DNA of 64,000 bases, taken from Microcaldota archaeon (lineage in GTDB: Archaea > Micrarchaeota > Micrarchaeia > Micrarchaeales > Micrarchaeaceae). The DNA lies in the NCBI GenBank assembly GCA_021798935.1, contig JAJZBL010000004.1:26872-90871 (forward strand). The letters are read 5' to 3'. A program made the position numbers and the translations under genes. The notes beneath the pieces are model-generated. The model was not told the DNA's origin and made no database searches. It saw only the letters and a list, made by a program, of their open reading frames with translations. Shown piece after piece: positions 10,159-19,598 of the stretch (within the stretch, counting starts at the first letter, position 1; the number at the start of each line of letters is the position of its first letter).

Positions 10159-11079
10159 TTATCTATATGAGAGTTCTATCCCCTCTTCTTCCTCAACCAT
10201 CCTTATTATTTTAACAGCCTCTGAGTAATTATATTCCTCATCTCCATAACTATTCACAGGAGTCTCCATCACAAAGCAGCCTTTTTGGAATAACGGATTT
10301 TTGAACATGTTTACAAATCCTTTTTCTCCTATCTCTCCTTTTCCTAAATGCCAATGCCTGTCCAATCCGCTGCCTAGCTTGTATTTAGCGTCATTTAGGT
10401 GCACGAGCTTAAGCGTTCTCTTGCCAAAATCCTCAATTTCATCTGCAAGTTTGCTTACTTCCTTTTCAGAACGAAGGTCATATCCTGCTGCAAATGCATG
10501 GCATGTATCAAGGCAAAGCCCAATATTCTTGTCATCAACACTATCTGCTATATCAGCTATCTCAGGTATCCTGCTGCCTACGCTGTTCTTGTATCCTGCA
10601 GTATTCTCAAATAGCACCATGGCCTTATGATGTGCAATTCCTTCGTTCAATGAATCTGCTATCCTCTTTTTGCCTTCATTGAATCCGCTTCCCATATGAG
10701 ATCCAAGATGCACAACAAGATAATGGACGCCAAGTACATCGCATCTTTCAAGGTTGTTGTTCAGCATTTCAATGCTCTTTGAGCGTTGATCCTCGGATTT
10801 TGAAGCAAGGTTGAAAAGATATGGCAAGTGCGCAAATGCAATAAGGTCAAATTTCTTAGTATACTCCTTGAACATGGATATATCAACACTTTTTATTGGC
10901 GAATGCTTCCATGTTCTTGGGCTGCTTGGAAAGAACTGAAAATCTCCATATCCAGATTTACCTGCATTAAGCGGTGCATTTGATACCGATCCTGCAACAG
11001 ACATGTGGAATCCTAGCCGTATATTTACATTGGAATGCTTCAATTGCTTTTCTCTTTCCATCATTGCCATGCTTGACAA
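10159..11079 (-). CDS. nfo: endonuclease IV (AP endonuclease)
   Basis: LGFHMSVAGSVSNAP...VHLGSHMGSG...LCLDTCHAFAAGYD...LKLVHLNDAKYKLGSGLDRHWHLGKGEIG. Confidence 0.93.
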   Translation of the reverse strand: MSSMAMMEREKQLKHSNVNIRLGFHMSVAGSVSNAPLNAGKSGYGDFQFFPSSPRTWKHSPIKSVDISMFKEYTKKFDLIAFAHLPYLFNLASKSEDQRSKSIEMLNNNLERCDVLGVHYLVVHLGSHMGSGFNEGKKRIADSLNEGIAHHKAMVLFENTAGYKNSVGSRIPEIADIADSVDDKNIGLCLDTCHAFAAGYDLRSEKEVSKLADEIEDFGKRTLKLVHLNDAKYKLGSGLDRHWHLGKGEIGEKGFVNMFKNPLFQKGCFVMETPVNSYGDEEYNYSEAVKIIRMVEEEEGIELSYR

Positions 11080-11303
11080 TTATAATTCAATAATTAAAAC
11101 TTTTCAGTGTTTTACATTTACCTAAAGAAGCAAAGCAAAAAGGTTGTAAAAATACCCTGACCGATTAGTTGGATAGATTTAAAAACTCTACCTATTTTTA
11201 GTGTAACTGCTATTATTATGGCAATTAAGGTTCTATTTAAAAACTTTCTTGCTAAATCATTACTTGGTCTTAATTTTTAACAAATTACTGGGAGGGTGTT
11301 TCA

Positions 11304-11633
11304 TTGAATTACAAGAAAAGAGGCTTAAGCCTTTATGAGATTGAAGAATATTTGAAGGATGCAGGTGCTGAAAAGATAAGTGAGGATGCTGTTTTTACAT
11401 TTGAGAAAGAAATTGAGAAGATGGCTGATGAATTGATGGGTTTTGCAAGTATATTTGCAAATTATGCAGGGCGAAAGAGCCTTATAAAAGGATCAGATAT
11501 TGTATTTGCAATAGGTAACATAAACTCTGAAAACATAATATATCTCCCAGAAACAAGCAATAAAATAAAAAGAGTCCACAAAAAGAAACTGGCAAAGCGC
11601 AGGATAAGCAAAGCCAAAATTCAAATTAAATAA
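11304..11633 (+). CDS. archaeal histone-fold protein with basic C-terminal tail (TTG start)
   Basis: LKDAGAEKISEDAVFTFEKEIEKMADELMGFASIFANYAGRKSLIKGSDIVFAI histone fold; GGGAGG Shine-Dalgarno-like motif upstream; tail KIKRVHKKKLAKRRISKAKIQIK. Confidence 0.87.
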   Translation: MNYKKRGLSLYEIEEYLKDAGAEKISEDAVFTFEKEIEKMADELMGFASIFANYAGRKSLIKGSDIVFAIGNINSENIIYLPETSNKIKRVHKKKLAKRRISKAKIQIK

Positions 11634-12708
11634 TTTTTAATGTTGCCAGTTTTATTGCTAATCCTAAAACTATGAACAATGCTTCGACAACCCACATATA
11701 AAGGGATACCTCCCATTCTTTGCATTTCTTCAAATTCATTATAATGTGAGTCCAGCTATAAATCTTTCTTCCATAAGGTGCCTTCATAGTTCCGTCTTTC
11801 TGAATTATTCCAAGATCTGTAACCTTGAATTTCCTGCGAAGATGTAGGAAGAATTCTATTATCCAAGGGATGAATATTATTATTCCAAATCCTTCCATCC
11901 CTCCTACTATCATATCGCCTACTAAAGCTGCACCTACAAGGTACGTGAAGCTATCCCCTGGTATTATCTTCGCTGGATATACATTGAATATGAACATTGC
12001 TACAAGCGAGGCAAAAAGTACAGATGATATAAGCAATCCAGTATAATCGCCAAATAGCAACGAATAAAGGAGCAGCCCAAATGCAGCTATCATTCCGGTG
12101 CCCGTTGCAATTCCGTCAAATCCTCCAAGCAAATTAAATGCATTTGCAGCAAATATTATCGCAAGAGGTATTATTACAAGTGGATAGAATATTCCAAAGT
12201 TGATTACTCCTATCAATGGTATCGCAACCGTCTTAACTCCTGCATTGATAGCTACTAATGGTATAGCCCCTATAAGTGTAAGAACCGGCTTCTGCCACTG
12301 CTTCAATCCCTGCCTTGTATCCATCATATCGGTTGACTTTACCGCTTTCCTCTTTACATTTATATCATCAAGAAAGCCCACGGTTGATATCAGGATTACT
12401 GATAGCATCACAGAGAAAAGGACTGCAATGCTTGTAACAGGCTGGTAGAAGGGACTTGAGGGGGATGGAAAGTTTGATCCAAATATGTAGGTAAATAGGC
12501 CTACGCTAAATCCTAATGCAACCGCAATACCTCCGCTTCCTGCAAGTGTGGGATTTCCCTTTTTATTGTGGTCTATCGCTGTAACTCCCGATTCCTTCAT
12601 ATAGGACATCAGAAATAAAGTCATTACTACAGTTATTATGAACGCCGCTATAGAGGGTATTATTATAGTCAGGTAGGTATGGAACATTTTTGCACCAGAT
12701 ACAATCAA
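11626..12708 (-). CDS. GlcNAc-1-phosphate transferase, MraY/WecA/AglH-like (glycosyltransferase family 4)
   Basis: Multi-TM; MKESGVTAIDHNKKGNPTLAGSGGIAVALG...FLDDINVKRKAVK...NAFNLLGGFDGIATGTG...GDSFTYLVGA. Confidence 0.9.
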   Translation of the reverse strand: MIVSGAKMFHTYLTIIIPSIAAFIITVVMTLFLMSYMKESGVTAIDHNKKGNPTLAGSGGIAVALGFSVGLFTYIFGSNFPSPSSPFYQPVTSIAVLFSVMLSVILISTVGFLDDINVKRKAVKSTDMMDTRQGLKQWQKPVLTLIGAIPLVAINAGVKTVAIPLIGVINFGIFYPLVIIPLAIIFAANAFNLLGGFDGIATGTGMIAAFGLLLYSLLFGDYTGLLISSVLFASLVAMFIFNVYPAKIIPGDSFTYLVGAALVGDMIVGGMEGFGIIIFIPWIIEFFLHLRRKFKVTDLGIIQKDGTMKAPYGRKIYSWTHIIMNLKKCKEWEVSLYMWVVEALFIVLGLAIKLATLKII

Positions 12709-12784
12709 ATATAGTAATTGTGAAAATAACTAATAAATAGTATTCTAATATAATATAGTCCGTTTAAGCTTATAATATTGCTTT

Positions 12785-12858
12785 GCCCTTGTAGTATAAC
12801 TTGGATAGAACGCGGGCTTGCGGAGCCTGTGATCCGGGTTCAAATCCCGGCAAGGGCG
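12785..12858 (+). tRNA. tRNA-Arg(GCG), intron-less, CCA not encoded
   Basis: Acceptor GCCCTTG/CAAGGGC; anticodon arm CGGGC-TTGCGGA-GCCTG (anticodon GCG); T arm CCGGG-TTCAAAT-CCCGG. Confidence 0.93.
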
Positions 12859-12983
12859 CTGAAAAATACCTAAAAATTATTATCAAAAATAAAAAATAAT
12901 GCAAGCTAAAACTTTGGTTTGTGATATTGTTCTATCTTTATATATACCTTATTCTTTTATGCTATCTGCATCTTCTAGACTAT

Positions 12984-13214
12984 TTACTTTTCATCAATTT
13001 TCTTAAGATCCTCCAATACCACAAGAAGCTTTTTCCCTTCAAATTTTTTTATCTCGACTTCGAGTGCCTTTGGCACAATTATCATTTTTGCCGGACCTTG
13101 CTTTGAGATCTTTGCAAAGAATGACACAGTATTCATCACAAGCGGTTTTCCAGCATCTGTACCTTCCTTCCACACATTATCCCATTTATTATGTTTCTCC
13201 ATATATATCAACAC
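12984..13214 (-). CDS. AbrB/SpoVT-like small DNA-binding protein
   Basis: SFFAKISKQGPAKMIIVPKALEVEIKKFEGKKLLVVLEDL resembles the swapped-hairpin AbrB consensus. Alternative start MEKHNK at 13202. Confidence 0.6.
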   Translation of the reverse strand: MLIYMEKHNKWDNVWKEGTDAGKPLVMNTVSFFAKISKQGPAKMIIVPKALEVEIKKFEGKKLLVVLEDLKKIDEK

Positions 13215-13224
13215 ATATTATTTA

Positions 13225-13242
13225 ATATGTTTTAAAACATAT
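13225..13242. promoter_or_regulatory. perfect 18-bp palindrome ATATGTTTTAAAACATAT, overlapping a second inverted repeat at 13213-13230
   Basis: ACATATTA-TT-TAATATGT (13213-13230) followed by ATATGTTTT-AAAACATAT (13225-13242), immediately upstream of the AbrB-like gene. Confidence 0.65.
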
Positions 13243-13398
13243 AAATATTTAAATTTTTCTTTTATTTTACTTTTCGAAGCAATTGAGCCCTGATTACATT
13301 TTATGTCAATTATTTCATGAAATCTCATTTTTGTTGACTATTCGGGTGCAGTGATTTTCCTGCTAAAGATTTATAAATATCATTTGATTAAACATTTT

Positions 13399-14442
13399 AT
13401 GCAAATTATAAAGCCTCAAAGACTGAAAAGAGGCGATACTGTAGCCATCGTTTCCCCTTCTTCTGGAGCTGCCGAAATGTTCCCTAATATATATGAAAAT
13501 GGGATTAAAAATATAGAAAAGTACTTTGGATTAAAGATAAAAGAGTATAGCACTGCAAGAAAGAGCAATGATTATCTTTATAAACACCCAAAGGAGCGTG
13601 CTGAAGACATAAACAATGCTTTTGAGGATAAAGATGTAAAAGCAATATTCACAAGCATAGGGGGAGATGACTCTGTAAGGATACTGGATTACCTTGACAT
13701 GAAAGTTATAAGGAAAAATCCAAAGATAATTGTAGGCTTTTCTGATTCAACGACCCTATCTGATTACATATATTACAAAACAGGTATTGTCACTTTCTAT
13801 GGTCCTTCTGTAATGGCAGGATTCTCGCAGATGAAGGCATTCCCAAAATCATTTTTGGAAATGTTTAAAGACTTAATGTTCAAGCCACATGAGAATTATG
13901 AGTATCATAATTTTTCTTTCTGGTCGGATGGCTATCCAGAGTGGTCTGAAAAAAAGAACACAGGCAAGATAAACAAGGAGCATGAAAATGAAGGTTGGCA
14001 CTGGATACAGGGGAAAAAGCCTGTAAAAGGAGAACTATTTGGAGGTTGTGCGGATGTGCTCGAATTTATGAAAGGCACCCATTTCTGGCCAAAAGAAGAT
14101 TTTTGGAATAGGAAGATATTATTCTTGGAGACATCTGAAGATAAGCCTTCGCCTGATACTGTCAAATATTGGATCAGAAACTATGGAAGCCAAGGTATAC
14201 TTGATAGGATAGCCGCACTTCTGATTGCTATTCCCTCCGGATATTCTGCTGAGGAGAAAATAGAGATGGAAAAGAAGGTACATTCTGTATTGGATATTGA
14301 GTTCAAAAGAGGCGATATGCCTCTTGTAACAGATATGGATTTTGGGCATACAGATCCAAAATTTTTGTTGCCTATAGGCACAATGGCAGAGATAGACGCA
14401 CAGAGCAAGATTTTTAGGCTATTAGAAAAGCCTGTATCTTAG
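13399..14442 (+). CDS. peptidase family S66 protein (LD-carboxypeptidase / MccF-like)
   Basis: IIKPQRLKRGDTVAIVSPSSG...AIFTSIGGDDSVRILDYLD...KIIVGFSDSTTLSDYIYYKTGIVTFYGPSVMAGF. ORF track starts at 13351; MQIIKP at 13399 preferred. Confidence 0.9.
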   Translation: MQIIKPQRLKRGDTVAIVSPSSGAAEMFPNIYENGIKNIEKYFGLKIKEYSTARKSNDYLYKHPKERAEDINNAFEDKDVKAIFTSIGGDDSVRILDYLDMKVIRKNPKIIVGFSDSTTLSDYIYYKTGIVTFYGPSVMAGFSQMKAFPKSFLEMFKDLMFKPHENYEYHNFSFWSDGYPEWSEKKNTGKINKEHENEGWHWIQGKKPVKGELFGGCADVLEFMKGTHFWPKEDFWNRKILFLETSEDKPSPDTVKYWIRNYGSQGILDRIAALLIAIPSGYSAEEKIEMEKKVHSVLDIEFKRGDMPLVTDMDFGHTDPKFLLPIGTMAEIDAQSKIFRLLEKPVS

Positions 14443-14515
14443 GGTCGCTAGGATATTGCCGCTGATTCAAACTTATTCTTAAAAAATCTAAAAATTCCAA
14501 ATCCTTGCAAATAGC

Positions 14516-15619
14516 TTACTTTCTAAGCAGCTTTCTTTCAGTCTCTTTTCTTTCAATTATAAGGTTCAAGGCTTCCTTTATGTCTTTCTCACCTTTAATC
14601 ATACCTACAATTGAATCTAGTATAGGAATTTTATCACCGGTCCCTTCGTGCATGAGCACAAAATGCGGATAATAGGCATCTGATGCAAGGTTCTCCAAAT
14701 CGATAAAGGCATCAGATAAGGTACCGGGAAGATATAGTTCGGCTCCTATTCCCCCGCTTAAACTTCCTCTTGTTACAAAGTTTACTATTAGTTTTATTTT
14801 ATCCTTTCTGTCCTTTAAAGGTTTTTCATTTCTCGCTTTCAGTTCATTATAAAATTTATTTACCAATGTTTTCAAGAAACCTTCTATCTTTTCTTTTCCC
14901 TCAAATTTGTCTATCACAGCATCAAGGACTGGAGATATCATAGATCTATCTTCGTGTAGGCTTATAAACATTGGATTCGTCTTTACTGCAAGATCAACCA
15001 AGCTTCCGTAAGACTCAAACCTGGGCACGCTTAGCTTCATCTTGAATCCATTCGTATGCATAAGGAAGAGACGATCTATTATAAGCTCGTATTTTTCTTG
15101 ATTTGAAAGCTCTGCATATTTCTTCCCAAAAGCAATCTTTGATATTATATCCCTGTTTATATCCTTTGCCTCTTCAATTATACTCTTTGCAGCATTGCCA
15201 TAGAATATTTCATTATTATCCAATGTAAGCTGTGCCTCATTCAGGCGATTTTCTCTTAAGATAACAATTGAAGCATGATCGATAGAGGAAACCAATGCCT
15301 CTATGCTTCTGTTTAAGCTTATGCCTTTGCTGCTTGGAAGTTCCAACCTAGAAATTGAGTGGTTGGTTGGGTCAATTATATGCAAGCCTAAAAACTTTCT
15401 TACAAATTTAGGTGATGGCCTTTCTGTTATATCTGAAGAGCTACTTAGCATGTACTTACTCACTTCCGATTTATCCAAACTTTCCTTTTCTTCCATGAAA
15501 AACTTCATGAACTTTGAATCATATTCCTCTCCGGACATGCTGCTCAATCTCTCCGCATTTCCTCTATTTTTATCTCTTATCTTATCCATATAAACAACCT
15601 CCACTAATAAACATTGCAT
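14516..15619 (-). CDS. hypothetical protein
   Basis: 367 aa ORF, codon-like composition, no motif recognised. Confidence 0.6.
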   Translation of the reverse strand: MQCLLVEVVYMDKIRDKNRGNAERLSSMSGEEYDSKFMKFFMEEKESLDKSEVSKYMLSSSSDITERPSPKFVRKFLGLHIIDPTNHSISRLELPSSKGISLNRSIEALVSSIDHASIVILRENRLNEAQLTLDNNEIFYGNAAKSIIEEAKDINRDIISKIAFGKKYAELSNQEKYELIIDRLFLMHTNGFKMKLSVPRFESYGSLVDLAVKTNPMFISLHEDRSMISPVLDAVIDKFEGKEKIEGFLKTLVNKFYNELKARNEKPLKDRKDKIKLIVNFVTRGSLSGGIGAELYLPGTLSDAFIDLENLASDAYYPHFVLMHEGTGDKIPILDSIVGMIKGEKDIKEALNLIIERKETERKLLRK

Positions 15620-15750
15620 GCTTTTCTTTACTGAAAACCAATATTAGGATGTTACAAAAAGGTGTATATAAGTTTGTAAAAATCGTATTATAAGAAATTG
15701 GATACTAAAATCTATAACCGCAGAAATTCAACAGTATCCTGCCAATTAAT

Positions 15751-16830
15751 TTATTTTTCAAATTCTAATTTCTCCAGCAATCTTATATAACTGTCATATC
15801 TCTCCTTTGATATAAACCCTTCCTCAACTGCCTTTTTGACTGCACATCCCGGTTCGTGCGAATGTGTGCAATCGCTGAACTTGCAATTTGGTGCAAACTC
15901 TGCAAATTCTGGATAATAAAGGCGAAGGGAATCAGCATCAAGATTCCATAACCCAAGCGAGCGTATTCCTGGAGTATCAATCAGCATTGTGGATTCATCT
16001 AAAAGATGCAATGAAGATGATGATGTTGTATGCCGGCCTTTGCCTGATTTCTTGCTGATTTCATCAGTAAAAAGGACATCATCCTCCAAAATGCTGTTTA
16101 TTAAAGAGGATTTACCAACGCCACTGCTTCCTATCATAACGCAACGCTTACCTTTAATGTAAGAAAGCAAATCGCTTATACCGTCCATTGTCTTATTTGA
16201 AACCTTTATTATTGGCAAATCGGCATTCTTATACATTGAAATGTCTGGAGGCGGAGCTAAATCAGTCTTCGTTATGCATAGGATTGGGCTCACATTTCCA
16301 TACTGGCTTATTATTAAGTACCTGTCAACCAGATTGGGATTGAAAGCAGGCTGTATTGTTGAGGCAACTATAACAGCCACATCTATATTAGCTACTATAA
16401 CATGTTCCTCTGAACCAACTAAGGATTTTTTGGATGAATCAGCCCTTAACCTCACAAGCTTTGAATGCCTTTCAGTCCTCCCCTTTATTACAGGATTTGA
16501 TTTCTCCAGTTCAAAAATTACATTATCTCCAACTACAAGCTGGTTTATAATCCCCTTTTGGTAGTTATTTTCTGCAATACCCTCTATGAAATTTCCTTTG
16601 TATAATATTTTATAATTGGCAGGATTTAGTTCTGCAACTATTCCTATATTTCCCAGCTTCTGTGCTTCTGCAGGGTTGTAAACCAAAAGACCAATAGGCT
16701 TGGCCTCTTTGCTATTTGCAATTGAATTAAGGTTATCTTTATTATGCCTATCCTTATGCGTATACTTTTTCATATTGCCATCTTTGCTTTTGACTTTATG
16801 CTTCTTGCTATAATCATCTTCGTCCATCAT
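15751..16830 (-). CDS. rsgA: circularly permuted GTPase RsgA (YjeQ) family
   Basis: CITKTDL (G4) preceding GSSGVGKSSLIN (G1) and IDTPGIRSLGL (G3), then zinc knuckle CKFSDCTHSHEPGCAVKKAV. Confidence 0.93.
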   Translation of the reverse strand: MMDEDDYSKKHKVKSKDGNMKKYTHKDRHNKDNLNSIANSKEAKPIGLLVYNPAEAQKLGNIGIVAELNPANYKILYKGNFIEGIAENNYQKGIINQLVVGDNVIFELEKSNPVIKGRTERHSKLVRLRADSSKKSLVGSEEHVIVANIDVAVIVASTIQPAFNPNLVDRYLIISQYGNVSPILCITKTDLAPPPDISMYKNADLPIIKVSNKTMDGISDLLSYIKGKRCVMIGSSGVGKSSLINSILEDDVLFTDEISKKSGKGRHTTSSSSLHLLDESTMLIDTPGIRSLGLWNLDADSLRLYYPEFAEFAPNCKFSDCTHSHEPGCAVKKAVEEGFISKERYDSYIRLLEKLEFEK

Positions 16831-17029
16831 ATGTAACTATCTCTGCGTGTATATTTAAAGATTGTAATAAATAAATTGATTTTATAAATAAAAAAGCTTC
16901 AATCAGTTGCTTTATCTTATTTGCTTGTTTTATATAAATTGATATGTACTATTCATCTATTTATAATGCATTTTTTAGCAAAAGGTAAGGATTATTGCAA
17001 AAATATTTAAGTTTTCTTTTTATATAATA

Positions 17030-18064
17030 TTGATATACATGGATTCGAAAAAAGAGCAGAAAAATCCAGATGAAAAAGAAGCTATTCCTGAAAATCCTTT
17101 TGCAAATGGGGAGATAAGAACTGATTATAGGACAGGATTAAAATCAGTCTTCGCACTTTCTAGAAAAGACAGGCCTATGGATTATTTGGCAAAAGAAGTA
17201 ATAGATGATAAAGGGAAGAAGTATTGCCCATTCGAGCCTGAAAAATATGATTTGAATAAGACATTTTTTGAGATAGGGAATCCTTGGAGAGTAAGAGTAA
17301 TATATAACAAGTACCCCGTATTTGAATACGATGCTCCTTACGCACATGAAAATTGGGATATATTTGAAAGGTATACAAATTACGGATTCAGTTTTGTCAT
17401 AATAGATTCAAGAGAGCATAAGCTTAGGTTTGAGCAATTTTTGGATGGACAGATCAACGATTTGGCAGAGGCAATATTAGAGACTGAGAATAGTATATAC
17501 AACCATGATGGAATCGACTTTGTTTACCTTAACAAGAACTTTGGAAGAAAAAGTGGTGGCACTCTGTCGCATTCACACTGGCAGACCCTTGGCTATTTTG
17601 ATATGCCTAAGATAGTCAGAGCAAGGCTTAAAAAAGTATTAGAATTCAAAGGTAAGCATGGATCCTGCCTTATGGAATATGCAGCTAAGAAAGAGGAGGA
17701 AAGGAAATTGCTTGAAAATGAAACTTTAATTGCGTTTGCACCTTTCGCACAACTCTATACAGGGGAATCTGTAATAATGCCAAAAAGGCATGTGAGCAGG
17801 ATAAGTGAATTAAGCAGGGAAGAGTTATTAGAATTGCTAAAAGCTTGCAAAAGGATAATTAATGCAAACAACAAGTATTTTGGAGTTCATTCCTATAATA
17901 TACTTGGATACAGTTTGAAGAAAGAAAAAGAATTTCATTCATACTTAGAGATAATTCCAAGAGTCTCTGACATAGGGCCTACACAGATGGTGGGATACTA
18001 TGGAAGCAATATAATGCCAGAGGATTATTCAAGAAGTATACGGGACATATTGAGCAAAAGCTGA
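17030..18064 (+). CDS. GalT-like (HIT superfamily) nucleotidyltransferase
   Basis: SGGTLSHSHWQTLGYFDMPKI (HxHxQ-like) and HSYLEIIPR; galactose-1-P uridylyltransferase-like architecture. Confidence 0.8.
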   Translation: MIYMDSKKEQKNPDEKEAIPENPFANGEIRTDYRTGLKSVFALSRKDRPMDYLAKEVIDDKGKKYCPFEPEKYDLNKTFFEIGNPWRVRVIYNKYPVFEYDAPYAHENWDIFERYTNYGFSFVIIDSREHKLRFEQFLDGQINDLAEAILETENSIYNHDGIDFVYLNKNFGRKSGGTLSHSHWQTLGYFDMPKIVRARLKKVLEFKGKHGSCLMEYAAKKEEERKLLENETLIAFAPFAQLYTGESVIMPKRHVSRISELSREELLELLKACKRIINANNKYFGVHSYNILGYSLKKEKEFHSYLEIIPRVSDIGPTQMVGYYGSNIMPEDYSRSIRDILSKS

Positions 18065-18103
18065 TCGCAACTGCAAACTTGGAATTATCTTAAAAGCTTA
18101 TTT

Positions 18104-18328
18104 TTATTTTGATGCTTTTCTTTTGAAAATATATGCTATAGCACTTGTTACCCAAGCGATTACCAATCCAACTCCAATGCCCCTAAGATACATGCTTCCT
18201 TTGGCATACCCCAATAGGATGAATATTGCACTTAGGACCAGCTCAAACAATATTAGCACTGTGCTTAAGTGCTCTAGCAACCTCTTTCTCCATTCCGGCA
18301 GTATAATACTTTCCATTTTGGCACTCAT
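18104..18328 (-). CDS. small two-TM membrane protein
   Basis: ORF track gives 18391; start MSAKMES at 18328 avoids most of the overlap with the upstream small ORF. Confidence 0.55.
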   Translation of the reverse strand: MSAKMESIILPEWRKRLLEHLSTVLILFELVLSAIFILLGYAKGSMYLRGIGVGLVIAWVTSAIAYIFKRKASK

Positions 18329-18348
18329 AGATTCGGCCTTTTGAAAGG

Positions 18349-18501
18349 TCACTTCTGAAAAACGCTCTTTGCATGCTTCCATACATCCCATGCAACAGCA
18401 AAAGTCACTATCTTATTTTCGGGGCCTTTAGTTGCATCTTCGACAGTTATGTCGTACTTGCTCTTCATGTAGTCCAAAAACTCCTTATCATATTCAACCA
18501 T
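18349..18501 (-). CDS. small 50 aa protein, below the ORF-track cutoff
   Basis: MVEYDKEFLDYMKSKYDITVEDATKGPENKIVTFAVAWDVWKHAKSVFQK; soluble, well-formed, directly upstream of the 18104-18328 gene. Confidence 0.55.
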   Translation of the reverse strand: MVEYDKEFLDYMKSKYDITVEDATKGPENKIVTFAVAWDVWKHAKSVFQK

Positions 18502-18599
18502 AAAACAACTAATAATACATAGGGCGAATATAGTTTAAATACTTAACTTCTAGGGCAAAAATTCTCATATATCATATTTTGGCCGGAGCAAACGTTGAA

Positions 18600-19592
18600 C
18601 TATGCATCTTCAGGTTTTAGGGCTGGAGCGTTTGAATAGTTCTTTACTGCAAGTTTTATTCCACGCCAATATGCAACTAATCCAATTATGCACACAACCA
18701 GTATCACAAGGAAGAAACCTATTCCAAGGTTATGAAGGTTATGTACCTTTATGCCTGTATGTATAGCTATACCCATAAGCTGTGGGAACATCAGTATCAA
18801 GATACCACCTACAACGAATGCAATTCCACCGTAATATAATACGCTTTTGCTTATGTATTTTGAAACAAATGCAATTCCCTCCTTTGAAAGATTTTTCTTT
18901 TTAGTGAGAAAAGTGCCAAAGAATGCTCCAAATATTATCTGCATTGTCATAGTCCCTATTCCAAACAAAAATCCCGGAACCCAACCTAACCAAGGGCTTG
19001 GCATTGCACTTACCATTACAGTATAAAGTATTAAAGCAAATGCACCGAACCCGAATCCTGCGATAAGCCCATGCACAAATGCAAGCTTCAATGGGACTTC
19101 CTTAAGTTTTGGCACTGCATCTTTGCTATTTAAAGGGTTGATTTTGTGCTCGAATTCAAGCTCCTGGTCCTTGCTGTTTTTCTTGTGTACGCCGAAAAGC
19201 TGTCCCAATTTCTCTTCGATTAAGTGCCAATGAAAATATTTTCCACTTTTAGCTATATAAAATCCTGCTGCAGCCATTGCAATGCCTACTGCAATATAAG
19301 TTACCCCAAATGCAACGCTTGTAGTAAATATTGCTATCATCGCAAAATATGCCAACTCAGATATGACCGAACGCTGCAATGTAAAACCGCTTGAAAATAT
19401 GAACCCTGCTTTCATGCCCTTCCTTGTGCTATAACTACCCACAGCATATGAGAAGGTTATTGGCCAAGTGTGCTCATCAGGTGTTATTCCATGTACTATA
19501 CCTAATAGATAAGACAATATCAAGGCTTCTATAAATGTGACATCTGTTGGATTGAAAAGGTTCAAGCTTAACACGGTACTACACCTATGCAA
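18600..19592 (-). CDS. multi-TM permease, possibly NiCoT/NicO-like metal transporter
   Basis: HGITPDEHTWPITFSYAVGS resembles the His/Asp TM motif of Ni/Co transporters; encoded directly after a DtxR-type regulator. Confidence 0.6.
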   Translation of the reverse strand: MHRCSTVLSLNLFNPTDVTFIEALILSYLLGIVHGITPDEHTWPITFSYAVGSYSTRKGMKAGFIFSSGFTLQRSVISELAYFAMIAIFTTSVAFGVTYIAVGIAMAAAGFYIAKSGKYFHWHLIEEKLGQLFGVHKKNSKDQELEFEHKINPLNSKDAVPKLKEVPLKLAFVHGLIAGFGFGAFALILYTVMVSAMPSPWLGWVPGFLFGIGTMTMQIIFGAFFGTFLTKKKNLSKEGIAFVSKYISKSVLYYGGIAFVVGGILILMFPQLMGIAIHTGIKVHNLHNLGIGFFLVILVVCIIGLVAYWRGIKLAVKNYSNAPALKPEDA

Positions 19593-19598
19593 TTATAT

